From Cladosporium sp. IMV 00045 (taxonomy: Eukaryota; Ascomycota; Dothideomycetes; Cladosporiales; Cladosporiaceae), in the NCBI GenBank assembly GCA_001931905.2, contig MSJI02000002.1:1-64000 (forward strand): a stretch of 64,000 nucleotides of DNA. The letters run 5' to 3'. Shown here piece after piece: positions 51,876-62,304 of this stretch. The stretch's first letter is position 1. Each line of letters begins with the position of its first letter. The notes under the pieces were generated by a model. It saw nothing but the letters and a program-made list of their open reading frames with translations, did no database searches and was not told the DNA's origin. The position numbers and the translations under genes are program-made.

Positions 51876-54674
51876 ATGTCTACCTTCGAGAGCGCCATCG
51901 ACGACTCTTTCGAGCCCACCCCGCTTCAGGGAATCGATCATGACGAGGTCACGGACACTTTCGACAATGCTTACAACGGACCGCGAGAGGGCCACTGGGA
52001 AGTCTCGAGTAGCGTTGGGTCTTTCATCGACGACCGCTGTCGTACCGTTTACGGCTACTCCGCGAGGCCCGCTGCTGGAGGCCATGCGGCAGCGACCCAA
52101 GGCGGACTTGCGAAGAAGCTCATACAAGCGGCCATCGAGGACAAGCGCGCCGGTGCAGCAAAGAATGCCGCGGTGGCGATCAGCATGCGCGATGAAACTC
52201 AGCCTGTGTCCTCGCCTCCGGCCGGGACAAAACCAAAACCCTTCGTCGTTCCGCCTTTCAAAACCCAAGCCGCCAGACCAAATGTAGAGAACAACGAGAC
52301 CACGAAGCAGACGAAGCCACATCCAACTCAAAATATTCGAGCTCAGAGTAAACCAAAGGAATCCAGCATAGCAACACGCCCAGCAACACCGGCGCAGGTG
52401 GCCAATGTTCAGAAGGCGAGCGAGCGCGAGCCGTCAAGTCAGCCAAGGTCGGGAAGCCGCATGATCAGGATTCTTGGTCGCGATGGCGAGGAGGCATTCT
52501 TCGAGCTTGGCCCGGCTCAAAGCTTTCCAAATGCTGGTTCGACACGGAGTAGTACATTCGAGAAACAGGCCTCGAGGAACGCACCGCAACCTACACAACC
52601 GGAATCTGTTGCCAACGGACACCTTGTTAAGCCTCCAGCAGAAGCGAACGAGCAAATGAACTCTGGCAAGAATAAGAATAAGAAACAGCAGAAACACCAG
52701 GCAACTGCCCAAATTCCTATCAGACAAATCAATACCACACAATCGAAAGAACCATCCATGTCTGGCGCTTTGCCAGCCTCTTCCCATCGTTCAACTCTTG
52801 ATAGAGAATCTGTCGCCGGCTCTTGTAAGGACTCCGCCATCATGATCAATGAGAAATATGGTGCTGCCTCAAGATCTGGCTCTCACATATCTCAGAGAGC
52901 GCTAAGCGCCGCGAAAGCAATCGCGAACATGTCTGCACCCAGCAGCAAACAACCAGGCGCCGTCGGAAACTTGCCAGAAGCTCAATCGTTCCAAGAGGTC
53001 GGAGCTGGGCAAACCACCGGGTTTCCCGTTCCTGGAAGCACAGGCGGCCGGAGCAACAGAGTAGTAGCAGTTCAGCATCAAACCTCTCAGCTGAGTCCAC
53101 AGACCAGCATCAAAAGCAGAAAGACGGAGAAGAGTTTGGGTGGTGACGACAGTACGAAAGACGCTGCACGCTCGAATTACAAGCCGCCAACAGTGCAATC
53201 GGCAGGTAGCTCTTCGAGCATTGCTCACTCGTTCGGCGGTTTCACTCGCAAGGATAAAGCATCACGGTCACAAGCGCAGTCTGACTACAAGAGCAAAGCA
53301 TCACCTCGTCGAGTTCAGTCCGATCACCAAAAATCCGTTAGTCACGTTGCATCTGCATCAAACAAAGTTCCGAGCGCCTCCAAGACGGCATCTTCTCGTG
53401 GACGCCGATCTCTTGCTGAAAACCCGAGTCCAGCTCACTACTTCAGCAAGCCTGGGCGACACAGACCAAGGAGTAGACCCATTATCCAATCCCCTGACCG
53501 GAGTTGGAACTACATCCGGCCTTCGAGCTCTCACCAGCAACAAACCAATTTCGCCGGAGATGGTTGGATTTCGCCACACCCTCTCAGTGTAGCCTCGAGC
53601 GACTTGAGATCTCCGCAATCAGCCGTGCAGCTATCCACTCCAGGCCCAGGTCAAAATCATACTCTTACATACGAAGAGTGGAATGCACAACGAGAACACG
53701 CCAGGAGCATCTCAGGAAGCTTCCCAGGTTCGCATGTCCCCACTGCCCTTGGTTCACAGGCTATACCATCGGTGGCGTACAATCATCCGCCCCCTGCTGG
53801 CTATATCGGAAGTGATCGAGAAATCACACCGCGCGATCAGCAATACTATCCTCCTGCAAACAGTGTTGCCGGTTCCGGCTGGAACCAAAATCCCTGGGCG
53901 ACCCAAGGGATGGCATCATACCATTCAATGCCTCCTCAAGCGCCGCAGAACCCCTATCATTCAGTGAGTGCAGCATCAGCATACAGCGGTTCGGTCTACC
54001 AGACACCTTGTGCCTTTGCCCAGAACGCGGACTGGAACCTACCACCACAGTATGATGGCTCAGGGTCAGGCGCCCATGAATCATACAACGTCGGCCTGGC
54101 GCCTAAAGAGCTCGACGCATACCAAAGGCAGCTCGGCAGCACCATTTCCCGCTACTCTTCCCACATTTCCCACGTCCAACAAGAACAATCACCGCCGCAG
54201 CCAGACTATAGCGCCTGGAACAGTGGACAAAGCCACCGATCTGTGCGTTCATCCTACAGCCAAACTGGACCTGCAAGCTCGCCACCGAACCTTCCTCAAC
54301 ATGGGAAGAAGACTCAGCTCATTATGCCATGGGACCAGCCAGCAAAAACCATCAGTTCGCCTTCGAAGTCGGATCATTTAGGCCTGCTGGATATCAGACG
54401 GCCTTGGGATCGTGATGACTTGGGCGCAGCTGAACCGGCACCGGCTCATGCGAGTGTGCATGAGAGGGGTGCTTCGGCATCTGGCACGGCCAGACGCACC
54501 TTCAGCAGCGATGCGTCCAATAATTCTCGTTCCATGACCAACGCACCACGGAGTGAGGTAAGCTATGGTACGGCTCACTGGCAGAACTTGGAGAATGCCG
54601 AACGCAGGGCGGGTTTGGAGGTAATGGGATGTGGTGAACTTGTGATTGAGCGTCGCAGGGTCAGTTCTCAGTGA
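51876..54674 (+). CDS. large intrinsically disordered protein of unknown function
   Basis: One frame of 932 residues from MSTFESAIDDSFEPTPLQGI. The frame is open upstream, but the ATG at 51876 opens a conserved-looking acidic start. A short folded N-terminal part (WEVSSSVGSFIDDRCRTVYG, then GGLAKKLIQAAIEDKRAGAA) is followed by about 750 residues rich in Ser, Gln, Pro and Asn. The C-terminus is again ordered, with LIMPWDQPAK, LLDIRRPWDRDDL, AHWQNLENAERRAGLEVMGC and ELVIERRR. No membrane segment or known domain. The composition suggests a scaffold or phase-separating regulator; that is speculation. An uninterrupted 2.8-kb frame argues strongly that it is real. Confidence 0.7.
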   Translation: MSTFESAIDDSFEPTPLQGIDHDEVTDTFDNAYNGPREGHWEVSSSVGSFIDDRCRTVYGYSARPAAGGHAAATQGGLAKKLIQAAIEDKRAGAAKNAAVAISMRDETQPVSSPPAGTKPKPFVVPPFKTQAARPNVENNETTKQTKPHPTQNIRAQSKPKESSIATRPATPAQVANVQKASEREPSSQPRSGSRMIRILGRDGEEAFFELGPAQSFPNAGSTRSSTFEKQASRNAPQPTQPESVANGHLVKPPAEANEQMNSGKNKNKKQQKHQATAQIPIRQINTTQSKEPSMSGALPASSHRSTLDRESVAGSCKDSAIMINEKYGAASRSGSHISQRALSAAKAIANMSAPSSKQPGAVGNLPEAQSFQEVGAGQTTGFPVPGSTGGRSNRVVAVQHQTSQLSPQTSIKSRKTEKSLGGDDSTKDAARSNYKPPTVQSAGSSSSIAHSFGGFTRKDKASRSQAQSDYKSKASPRRVQSDHQKSVSHVASASNKVPSASKTASSRGRRSLAENPSPAHYFSKPGRHRPRSRPIIQSPDRSWNYIRPSSSHQQQTNFAGDGWISPHPLSVASSDLRSPQSAVQLSTPGPGQNHTLTYEEWNAQREHARSISGSFPGSHVPTALGSQAIPSVAYNHPPPAGYIGSDREITPRDQQYYPPANSVAGSGWNQNPWATQGMASYHSMPPQAPQNPYHSVSAASAYSGSVYQTPCAFAQNADWNLPPQYDGSGSGAHESYNVGLAPKELDAYQRQLGSTISRYSSHISHVQQEQSPPQPDYSAWNSGQSHRSVRSSYSQTGPASSPPNLPQHGKKTQLIMPWDQPAKTISSPSKSDHLGLLDIRRPWDRDDLGAAEPAPAHASVHERGASASGTARRTFSSDASNNSRSMTNAPRSEVSYGTAHWQNLENAERRAGLEVMGCGELVIERRRVSSQ

Positions 54675-55168
54675 CTTGCGGAAGTGTAAGATAAAACTGA
54701 AAACTTGAATAGACTTGGGGGTTCCAATATTTCTCGTGGTGTCTGAAGTTCAGTGCCCCCTACAAATCAATCTCATGAACTTTTGCAATCGTCTTTCCGG
54801 AAACACCGGCACTGAGCACTCTTAAATCCGTAATTGAAACCTAGATAGCAATTATTTTGCGTAAAACAAGCTCATTCCAGACAATGGTATCCATAGCGTA
54901 ACTCGAATGTAACCCTACGAATCATTCAACGATTGTGGAGTACCAAAATCCACAGTTGACGCCAGAGCGTTCAAAAAGTGCCCCGACTTCCCCAGCAAAA
55001 GCGAGCTCGCCCACGATTTCCAACTCCACCGCAACGCAACTCGCCACGGACTTCTCAGTCACCAAGAAACGCCAAGGATAGAAAGAAAAGAACAAGTAAA
55101 AATCACTGCAAGACATCCTGTTTAAAGACCCAAGCGTCACGAACGAAAAAGAAGAGAGGCCAGCAAAA
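54675..55168. other. intergenic region before ribokinase
   Basis: 494 bp with no recognised gene. The last 60 bp before the ribokinase ATG are adenine-rich and probably leader. Confidence 0.5.
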
Positions 55169-56166
55169 ATGTCCAGCAACTCCATCGCCGTAATCGGCTC
55201 CCTCAACATCGACTTCATCACCCGCACGCCCCGCGTGCCAGGCCCCGGCGAGACTCTGACAGCGAACTCCTTCTCAACCGGTTTCGGCGGCAAAGGCGCC
55301 AACCAAGCGGTGGCATGCGCTCGTCTCGCCTCTAAAGGCACGAAAGTGGCGATGGTCGGCAACGTGGGCGACGACGGGTTTGGCAACGATTACTTCGAGG
55401 CGCTCGGCAAGGAGGGTATCAATGCTGATGGTGTGCGGAAGGTGAAGGGGCAGACTACGGGAGCGGCGAATATTGTCGTTGAGGAGGAGACGGGGGAGAA
55501 CAGGATCATGTTTACCAAGGGGGCGAATTTCGCTTTTTCCGAGAGTAAGGATGAGAACTGGGATTTGGTGCCGGAGGATGCGGGTGTGGTCGTTTGTCAG
55601 TTGGAGATTCCTATGAACGTGGTATGTTCTCATGAATACTGGCAAGATCTATGAGACTTCGCTGACACAAACAGGTCCTCCACAACCTGCACCTCGCCCG
55701 CGAACAGGGCAAGCACACCATGTTCAACCCAGCACCTGCTCTCCCCATCCCTGAATCGGCCTACAAGGACATCGACACGCTAGTCATGAACGAAAGCGAA
55801 GCGCACATTCTCAGCGGCGAATCCGGATCAGAGAAGAGCGCCGACCTGACGCCTCTGCTGTCCCACTTCCTGAAGCTCGGCGTCCGAGACGCAGTCATCA
55901 TCACACTCGGTGGCGCAGGCGTCATGTACGCCACGGCCAGCGGAAAGCAGGGCAAGGTTGCCGCGAAGAAAGTCCAGGTCGTCGACACTACTGCTGCTGG
56001 CGACACTTTCTTGGGTGCTTACGCGGCGAAGAAGGCTCAGCATGTGGGTGGTCAGGGAGAGTTTGAGTATGAGGCTGCGTTGGAGTTTGCTACTATGGCT
56101 GCTGGGAAGACTGTCGAGAGAAAGGGTGCCATGGCTGCTATTCCTAAATTGGATGAGTTGAACTAG
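55169..56166 (+). CDS. RBK1: ribokinase
   Basis: Exons 55169-55621 and 55675-56166, with a 53-nt intron, give 314 residues. PfkB-family motifs: SIAVIGSLNIDFITRTPRVP, STGFGGKGANQAVACARL (first signature), GDDGFGNDYFEAL, QLEIPMNV spliced to VLHNLHLAREQGK, then NPAPALPIP, NESEAHIL, ITLGGAGVMYA and DTTAAGDTFLGAYAAK (second signature with the catalytic Asp). It phosphorylates D-ribose to ribose-5-phosphate using ATP. Length and both signatures are typical, and all active-site residues are present. Confidence 0.93.
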
Positions 56167-56662
56167 GAAAGGGCATAGCATCAAATTAATGCTGAAGAAT
56201 CATTCATTGGGCCAAAGCGAATCAGATCAATGAAATCGTGCAAAATTTCTATGCGATGTGGCGCCGTCTGGAGGAATCTGTCTAGAAGTGACCGATGGTG
56301 CATCGATTGACGACTCATCAAACGTCCCAAAGTGCAGAAGTCGACTATAGGCACATTTGTTGCCATTTGCAGCGTGCATAAAACCAAAAAGGGTGAAATG
56401 TGCTCTACTAAATCAAGGCGACCAGTAGTATCACAGTGAACATATTGTTCAAATATTAGAAGATATAGCATTAATCAACATCTCTATCAATTGATGTGTA
56501 AAATCACGACAGCCATTGGAGCGCGCTTTGAAGCCAGCCGATGAAGTCCGTGCGTCGCATGCCCGCTTGGCGCATCTCAAGCTTGAACAGCATCACGGGC
56601 GACTTCACCCTACCGCAGGAAGAGGCGCCAGTTGCACCGCAAAACACCCTGCCAACACAACA
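56167..56662. other. intergenic region before NDUFS6
   Basis: 496 bp with ribokinase 3' flank and the NDUFS6 promoter. No recognised feature. Confidence 0.5.
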
Positions 56663-57490
56663 ATGCTCTCACGAACCCTCCGCGCCGCGCCCAGGCGCAT
56701 GCCTGCCTTCCGCAGCGCCTACAGCACCACCACCGACAACCCCGTGCCGGCCAACGACCCGAACGGCCGCCAGCCTCGCTCTCCCGTCTCGGCCACCAAT
56801 GCCATGCCCACTTCCGCCGAGGGCAGCCAGAGGGAGGCTCTGCAGGAGAGCCCCGAGCAGGGCGAGGAGTTGCGCGTGTCCCAGGCCCCGAACCGCAAGG
56901 GAATCTGGAGCAGGAGCCAGCAGCCGCGCGAGAAGGCCATGGTTGGCCCGCGTTTTGAGCAGACTATCATGGCCGACCAGGTATGTCTAGGGAGATGAAA
57001 AAGCTGGAAAGAGAGGATTGGAAATGCTTGGAGGAGCATGGAGGATTGAAAGGATACACCATTGGCTGACATCCGCACAGCCGAGACCTTTGGCAGCCAT
57101 CGACCTCATTCACAAGCAGCCCGTACGCTGGACCGAGAAGAAGGTCGTTTCTTGCGACGGCGGCGGAGGTCCTCTCGGCCACCCGCGCATCTTCATCAAC
57201 ACCGACAAGCCCCAGATCTGCTGGTGCACCTACTGCGGTGTTCCCTACGTATGTATCCAGACGGAGAACCTACGCAGACACGACCGAACCACTTTTTCTA
57301 ACAGTCGACACAGGCACACAAGCACCACCGCAAGCACCTCGAGAGCCTGCCTTCCACATCATTCCCTCTCGACCCGCCCGTGGGCGAGGCAGCCGCTCTC
57401 CCTGCGTCAGACTTCGAGACCACCAACGCAAAGACCGGCTCCACTGAGGCCTACCAGACTAACACCGGCAAGCCTTTGGAGCAGCGATAG
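56663..57490 (+). CDS. NDUFS6: complex I subunit NDUFS6-like (zinc-binding, 18 kDa class)
   Basis: Exons 56663-56980, 57081-57248 and 57314-57490, with introns of 100 and 65 nt, give 220 residues. The start MLSRTLRAAPRRMPAFRSAY is a mitochondrial presequence. The splices restore a domain with RWTEKKVVSCDGGGGPLGHP, RIFINTDKPQICWCTYCGVP and YAHKHHRKHLESLP. The Cys/His residues of the CHCC-type zinc site are visible (C in VSCDGG, H in GHPR, CWCTYC). In mitochondria this subunit sits at the complex I Q-module and is needed for late assembly. An extended low-complexity linker and C-terminal tail are usual in fungi. Confidence 0.9.
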
Positions 57491-57674
57491 ATCACATGAG
57501 ATGGGGATGAGGAATGTACTGTAGAATTGTACATACACTAGCGGCAAAGATTTCTTTTCATCTTCGAACATGGCACATCATTGACATTTCTCATTTTATA
57601 CACCATGGTTTAAACTTCCTTCAAGAAACAGAGGGCATTCTTAGATACATAGCCTCCAACAACAGTCTCACCAT

Positions 57675-58109
57675 CTAAGCCTTCTCGCCCTGAATAGTAG
57701 CCACAACTTTCCTCGTATGCTTACTAGCCCTAAACTCACAATAATAGATCCCCTGCCACGTACCCGTGTTCAAGCGTCCATTCGTAACCGGCACCGTAAC
57801 ACTAGCCCCCATCAGACTACTCTTAATATGCGCGGGCATATCATCCAATCCCTCCGCATCATGACGGTACAAGTTCCCCTTACGATCCTCGGGCGCCAAA
57901 CGGTCGAGCGCGTCGCTCATGTCCTCGCGCACTTCCTCGTCCCAGTTCTCGTTGAGCGACAGGGCGCAGGAGGTGTGCTGGATGAAGAGGTGGAGGATGC
58001 CGACTTTGTAGTCTTTCAGCTCGGGGAGTTGGCGCGTCACTTCGTCCGTGATGAGGTAGCAGCCGCGGGATTTGGAGGGGAGGGTGAATTGTTTTTGGAA
58101 GAAGGACAT
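57675..58109 (-). CDS. YjbQ/UPF0047 family protein
   Basis: Single exon of 144 residues. The family core is complete: FTLPSKSRGCYLITDEVTRQ, VGILHLFIQHTSCALSLNEN, EVREDMSDALDRLAP, the YRHDAEGLDDMPAHIKSSLM block and NGRLNTGTWQGIYYCEFRAS. Conserved His and Asp residues of the family's putative metal site are present. YjbQ proteins are small and widely conserved; E. coli YjbQ can substitute weakly for thiamine-phosphate synthase, but the true role is unsettled. The 5' leader is strongly CA-rich on the coding strand. Confidence 0.9.
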   Translation of the reverse strand: MSFFQKQFTLPSKSRGCYLITDEVTRQLPELKDYKVGILHLFIQHTSCALSLNENWDEEVREDMSDALDRLAPEDRKGNLYRHDAEGLDDMPAHIKSSLMGASVTVPVTNGRLNTGTWQGIYYCEFRASKHTRKVVATIQGEKA

Positions 58110-58811
58110 GGTTGTTGCTGGTGTTGCTGGTTGGGTTGGTTGGTGGGTGTTGCAGGATGCTGGTGGGCAGCAGGCGCAGGTTGGGAGGAGGTTTTTGGCT
58201 GGTGGGGAGAATGGTGTTCCCAGAAGGTCGAAGGGTAATGTGAGAGGTTTGATGAGGAGGTGGAAGATGCTGTGGTCTTGTTAGGGTTTGCTAGTTCTGC
58301 GCCTATGGGAAAGATGATTTACTTTGGGAAGAAAGCGAGGATGAAGATTGCAAGGAAGATGGAGGTGTTTCGAAGATTTGTATCGAATGGCATTTGATTG
58401 GGGGACGAGATTGGAGTGGTGGTGTTGAGTCTCTGCGGGCCACAGCTCGTGTGAGTGACGTCAGGTCTTGGTGGGACTTTTTTTGGCTGATGGTGGGATG
58501 GACTTCACTTCACTTCACTTGAGATGCGCGAATGTTAGTGTCTTTCGAAAAGACAGGGATGCTCTTGGTGATGATCTGAAGAAGCTAATGGTTATTTTCA
58601 TGATGTTCAATGAAGAGATCGGCAGAAAAGCTACCTCCTGCCTCCTTGTCAAGTGCGGCAGAAAAGCTCTGGAAATGTAATACTGTTTTGATTTAGGAGA
58701 GCCGTGAAGCAGCTTTCAAACCAGATTGGTCTCTGGCTCTCCAAGGCGCTTCTCAATCATGCCGTCGTATCTCATAATTTCATGGAGGTGAATAACGGCG
58801 AGTGTTCAAGC
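58110..58811. other. intergenic region between YjbQ and an unknown gene
   Basis: About 700 bp holding the YjbQ promoter and the 3' flank of the next gene. Contains a simple cacttcacttcactt run (about 58503-58517). No gene recognised. Confidence 0.5.
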
Positions 58812-59551
58812 CTACTTCTCCTCCTTGGCCTCCTCAACCACAACGAAGTACCAAGCATCCTCATAGCGCGGATCCTTCTTCCAATCCCCAGTGAGGTCCT
58901 TGATGGCAGAGAAAGTGCTAATGCGCGGTCAGCATACCGAACATTCCAAGAGACAATGCGAACAACCAGAACTCACCGAAGAGTATAGCTAGCATCAGCC
59001 TCAACAACCCAACACATCTGATCATCCGCCAGACCCGTCGGGACAACCTTGCGCTTGTCCCAAACCTTCTCCTCGGCGGCGATCTTCTGATTGTCCTCCT
59101 CGACTTCGCCCTTGGTGCGGCCCTGCCATTTGTTGGTCTGCTTGACGGCGGGCTTCTCGGTGAAGGTCGGGTGGTAGGTGAAGGTGTTCATGGGGTCCTT
59201 GTTGCTTGTCTTCGGAGCGGGAGCTGGGGCAGGCGCAGGAGCAGGAGCAACGGCTGGGACGTAGGCGTAGCTGACTCCGCCGGTGGCGACTTTTGCGGGC
59301 GCGTAGGCGTACTGTGCGTGCAGCTCGGTTAGCGTGTTTGCTTTGGTGCTTGCGTCGGAGGACGGCGGCGGCGAGGCTTCTTTCATGGTGACGCTGGTGG
59401 CGGGGGCGGGCTCGTAGGAGTGCATGCGCAGGCCGTTGTAGGTGTCGTAGCCTGGCGCGGGCTCTGCTGGAGCGGGTTTGAAGTCTTCCGGCCAGTGCTC
59501 GTGGTCGCTGCCGCTGTCCTCCTCTCTGAAGTCGAAGGTGGTGGAGGCCAT
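58812..59551 (-). CDS. uncharacterised protein with Ala-Pro repeats and a conserved C-terminus
   Basis: Exons 59551-58977 and 58917-58812, with a 59-nt intron, give 226 residues. The N-terminal half is acidic and Ala/Pro-rich with an (AP)n tract (about 118-130). The C-terminal part looks ordered: NTFTYHPTFTEKPAVKQTNK, DKRKVVPTGLADDQMCWVVE, and after the splice RTFSAIKDLTGDWKKDPRYE with DAWYFVVVEEAKEEK. The splice adds 35 residues that are in better agreement with a folded domain than the unspliced stop. No known domain, no signal peptide. Function unknown. Confidence 0.75.
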
Positions 59552-59618
59552 GGTATTTGTTTGTTGGTGTAGGATGGAGAGATGTTGGGGAAGTGTAGGT
59601 CCACTTCGAGTGAAGTGA

Positions 59619-59646
59619 GGGTTGGGGTTGGGTGGTGGGGAGAGGG
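59619..59646 (+). other. G-quadruplex-type G-tract cluster
   Basis: Five G runs of 3-4 (59619-59621, 59624-59627, 59630-59632, 59637-59640, 59644-59646) are separated by loops of 2-4 nt. It lies about 70 nt upstream of the minus-strand start at 59551, on the non-coding strand of its leader or promoter. Confidence 0.5.
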
Positions 59647-59682
59647 AGTGAAGTGATTTCCCGCCCGAATTGAAGTCACGTT

Positions 59683-59910
59683 TCAGACCAGCTCGCCGTT
59701 GAAGGAAAGCATGTGAATGCGAAAACAAGCCGGGTGGCAAAACACGAGTGAAGAGAATGGAGGAAAGAGCGCGAGACGCACCTTGTGATGATCCGACTCG
59801 CGGACAACGTATCTAGTGCGATGCCTATGCCTGTGGTGTCGCGGTCTTGACTTTTTCGCTGGCGGCGGTGGATCCTCCAGGTACAAGTCGACAAAGGGCC
59901 AGCAACACAT
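59683..59910 (-). CDS. possible small basic protein
   Basis: A frame of 75 residues starting MCCWPFVDLYLEDPPPPAKK, followed by an Arg/His-rich run (RPRHHRHRHRTRYVVRESDH). A GTGCGT donor follows HHK, and an intron ending at CGAG would leave only Leu-Val before the same stop, so the C-terminus may be much shorter. The Cys-Cys-Trp start could be lipid-modified. It is not identified with a known family, and its position upstream of another gene on the same strand leaves it uncertain. Confidence 0.3.
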   Translation of the reverse strand: MCCWPFVDLYLEDPPPPAKKSRPRHHRHRHRTRYVVRESDHHKVRLALFPPFSSLVFCHPACFRIHMLSFNGELV

Positions 59911-60347
59911 GAGGTGTTGTTGGATGCAGCGGGAGAAGCTTGTCATGGAGGAAGGCGCGTGTGGTTGCAAGAAGCGGGAGATTTGTTAAGAAATGCTGAG
60001 GGAGTCACACCGATTGCTTGCGCCGTTTGTATGCGATGTTCTGGATCTGGAGTGTGGTGAAAAATACCAGGCAGCCTGAATGGCAATTCAATCGCTCTTT
60101 CTTGTCATTTCAACGACTCGCGCAAACACTGGTAGCAGTGCCTCCCTTTCTTCCACGGCTTCACCGCTGAGGTATTGGGCAAAGAGGATACAAAACAGTG
60201 GTGTAGTCTGATATGCATCGATTATTCTTTGTCAGTTTCTTAGGTATACGTACCGCGCACGCTAGAAGTACACAGACAAGGCAGACTGATGCGCGTGTCA
60301 CGCTGCAATGCAGTTCCCTCATTCAAGCTCATACCCATACACCACAT
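59911..60347. other. intergenic region downstream of SF3a60 gene
   Basis: 437 bp, 3' flank of the splicing-factor gene and upstream flank of the small ORF. No recognised feature. Confidence 0.5.
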
Positions 60348-61874
60348 TTACAGCAAGCCTTGCTTGTTCAAGTCATTCCAAACCTTCCACGGCATGACCG
60401 TACCATAACTGTCCTCCATCTCCACCACATCCTCCTTAGCCTGCTGTTGCTGCTGACGATCGGTGTTGAGCTTAGCATGCAAGCGCTCGGCCTCCTCGAT
60501 CTTGGTAATGTCTCTGTACATCGCAGTGTTGGTGATGCCCAGACACTTGAGACCGTAGATGTGACGAGCCTCGGAGAAATGCTTGTCGAACGCTCGCCTG
60601 CCCATGTAGACGTAGTTGCCGCAGATCTCGCAGGGGAATTCCACGCCGAGACCGTGCAGCTTGTACAGCCAAAAGGGGATTGGCTTGCCGTCCCAGGAGA
60701 GAGGTAGCTTGAGAGGGTTGTAGACCTTCTCTTCGTCATCCTCGTCATCTGAGCCCTCGTTTGCGCCAGTGCCATCCATTGCTGCATCTTCGGCGTACAG
60801 AGCCGCGATTTCTTGCTGCCTCTCCTTATCCGTCATGCCGAACTTGCGCTCGACGTTTACACGCGTATCGTCGCGTGTCGATTGCATGGCGTCAGTGAGC
60901 TTGCGAACGCGATGTTCTCGCTCAGCGACTGCCTTCTCCCGTAGGCGCTTCAGCTCCTTGCTCGCATCTGAACCAGCTCCATTTGCCTTCGCCGCGGGCT
61001 TCTCGTCTCCGTTCTTCCGCGCCTCCGCATTCTTGATGTGCTTCTTTCCCTTCAAATGCGCTTGATACACATTGTCGTTCTTGAACTCCTTCTCGCAATC
61101 CTCGCACCAAATGCCCTCTCCTGTGTTCTCCGCCACTGGCTTTGTTTCTTCCTCCTCAGGTTCCCATCCAGGTACCTCGCCCTTCTCCCACTGCTCCTCG
61201 AACTCTTGCTCGAACTTGCCAAAAAGCTTTTCCAGATCCTCAAGCGGCCGTGACCGGCGCATGAATGATTGTAGGTAGTCCGCTAAGCTACTCACGTAGC
61301 TGAAGTAGTCGTCGGTCATTTTGTGTTGGGCTTTGTCGATGGTGAGTTGGGGAGGTGTGAATTTGTCGAAAATGTCGAGGTATTGAAGATATGTCGCTTT
61401 GCGCACCATCCTGACTCCGGGCAGATTCAGGAACTCCTCGTGCAGCATTGTCAGATCGAAATAGCGTCCAAACTGCTCCTCGCCAGTGAACATGCCGTTG
61501 ATATCACCCGCGAACCCCGATGGAGGTCCGCCATGCTCGGGCTTCTTGTATGCACGTTCCAGATTTTCCACAGGCTCATTGGGGTTGCGCTTGTGGAAGT
61601 CCTTGATGTTGGTGAGTTGACTGTAGAAGTGCTCGAAGGGATCGCTGCCGGCGTTCATTGACTGAATTTCCTGCGTCCATTGCTCTTTCTGGTCGTTGTA
61701 TATGTTCAGCGCGCGCTTGCTTTGCTCGGCGATGCGTGATGTGAAGTTTGCGATTTCGTGTTCGCGCGCGAGTTTGTTGCGGATGTGTTTTGGTTCGTCC
61801 ATTACCCGCTCGGCGATGGCGGCCTCCAGTCGCTCGACATCCTCGTGCGCAGAGCGCAGGTCTTCCACCAGCAT
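60348..61874 (-). CDS. PRP9: splicing factor SF3a60 / Prp9 (SF3A3)
   Basis: Single exon of 508 residues. The start MLVEDLRSAHEDVERLEAAI matches the family. A helical N-terminal half contains FYSQLTNIKDFHKRNPNEPV and NGMFTGEEQFGRYFDLTMLH, the Prp11-binding region. A first zinc finger reads WCEDCEKEFKNDNVYQAHLK with GKKH. The C-terminal matrin-type finger reads FPCEICGNYVYMGRRAFDKH with FSEARH, next to LKCLGITNTAMYRDITKIEE. SF3a60 is part of U2 snRNP and contacts the branch-site region before catalysis. All zinc ligands are present. Its start is 430 bp from that of FAL1 on the other strand. Confidence 0.93.
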   Translation of the reverse strand: MLVEDLRSAHEDVERLEAAIAERVMDEPKHIRNKLAREHEIANFTSRIAEQSKRALNIYNDQKEQWTQEIQSMNAGSDPFEHFYSQLTNIKDFHKRNPNEPVENLERAYKKPEHGGPPSGFAGDINGMFTGEEQFGRYFDLTMLHEEFLNLPGVRMVRKATYLQYLDIFDKFTPPQLTIDKAQHKMTDDYFSYVSSLADYLQSFMRRSRPLEDLEKLFGKFEQEFEEQWEKGEVPGWEPEEEETKPVAENTGEGIWCEDCEKEFKNDNVYQAHLKGKKHIKNAEARKNGDEKPAAKANGAGSDASKELKRLREKAVAEREHRVRKLTDAMQSTRDDTRVNVERKFGMTDKERQQEIAALYAEDAAMDGTGANEGSDDEDDEEKVYNPLKLPLSWDGKPIPFWLYKLHGLGVEFPCEICGNYVYMGRRAFDKHFSEARHIYGLKCLGITNTAMYRDITKIEEAERLHAKLNTDRQQQQQAKEDVVEMEDSYGTVMPWKVWNDLNKQGLL

Positions 61875-62304
61875 CTTGTTGTCGTGATGTTGGCTCTCCT
61901 AGTCGCGCTCTAATTATTTGGAAAGCCTGGTACCAGAATGATGTCGTTTCCCTTTGCTGGGGTGATGGTGAGAAGAAGAGTCTCTCAGTGCGTTGTCGTT
62001 CGAGGGGAATGAAGTGGCGCCAGAAAAGAAGAGGAAGGATTGCTAATCGTCAGCGCAGAGAGGTATGGAGTTGTTAGAGCGACAATCACAAGATTCGCGA
62101 TCTCGAGCTTGTGGGGCAAAAAGTCGCCTGCCTCAGTCCTCAACCTGGACGAAGCTCTACGGCTGCGGCCCGTTGCATGCGGAGCCGTGTCTAGCGTCGA
62201 CTCCACTTCTTCGTTCACTTCCTCTACTTTTGTGAGCTTTGCGACCAGCCACAGCCTTCCACCACAACACTTCTATACCGACATCTCGACTACGACCACT
62301 CACC
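61875..62304. promoter_or_regulatory. divergent promoter between PRP9 and FAL1
   Basis: 430 bp between the start codons of two RNA-processing genes. No TATA box is evident; the FAL1 side has a CT/AC-rich leader (cttcactt, accactcacc). A shared promoter is a reasonable inference. Confidence 0.55.

Noticed and set aside
59618..59646. Telomere-like repeat (gggttggggttggg)
   Set aside because: Not the TTAGGG unit of filamentous fungi and not in a tandem array; better described as a G-tract cluster.
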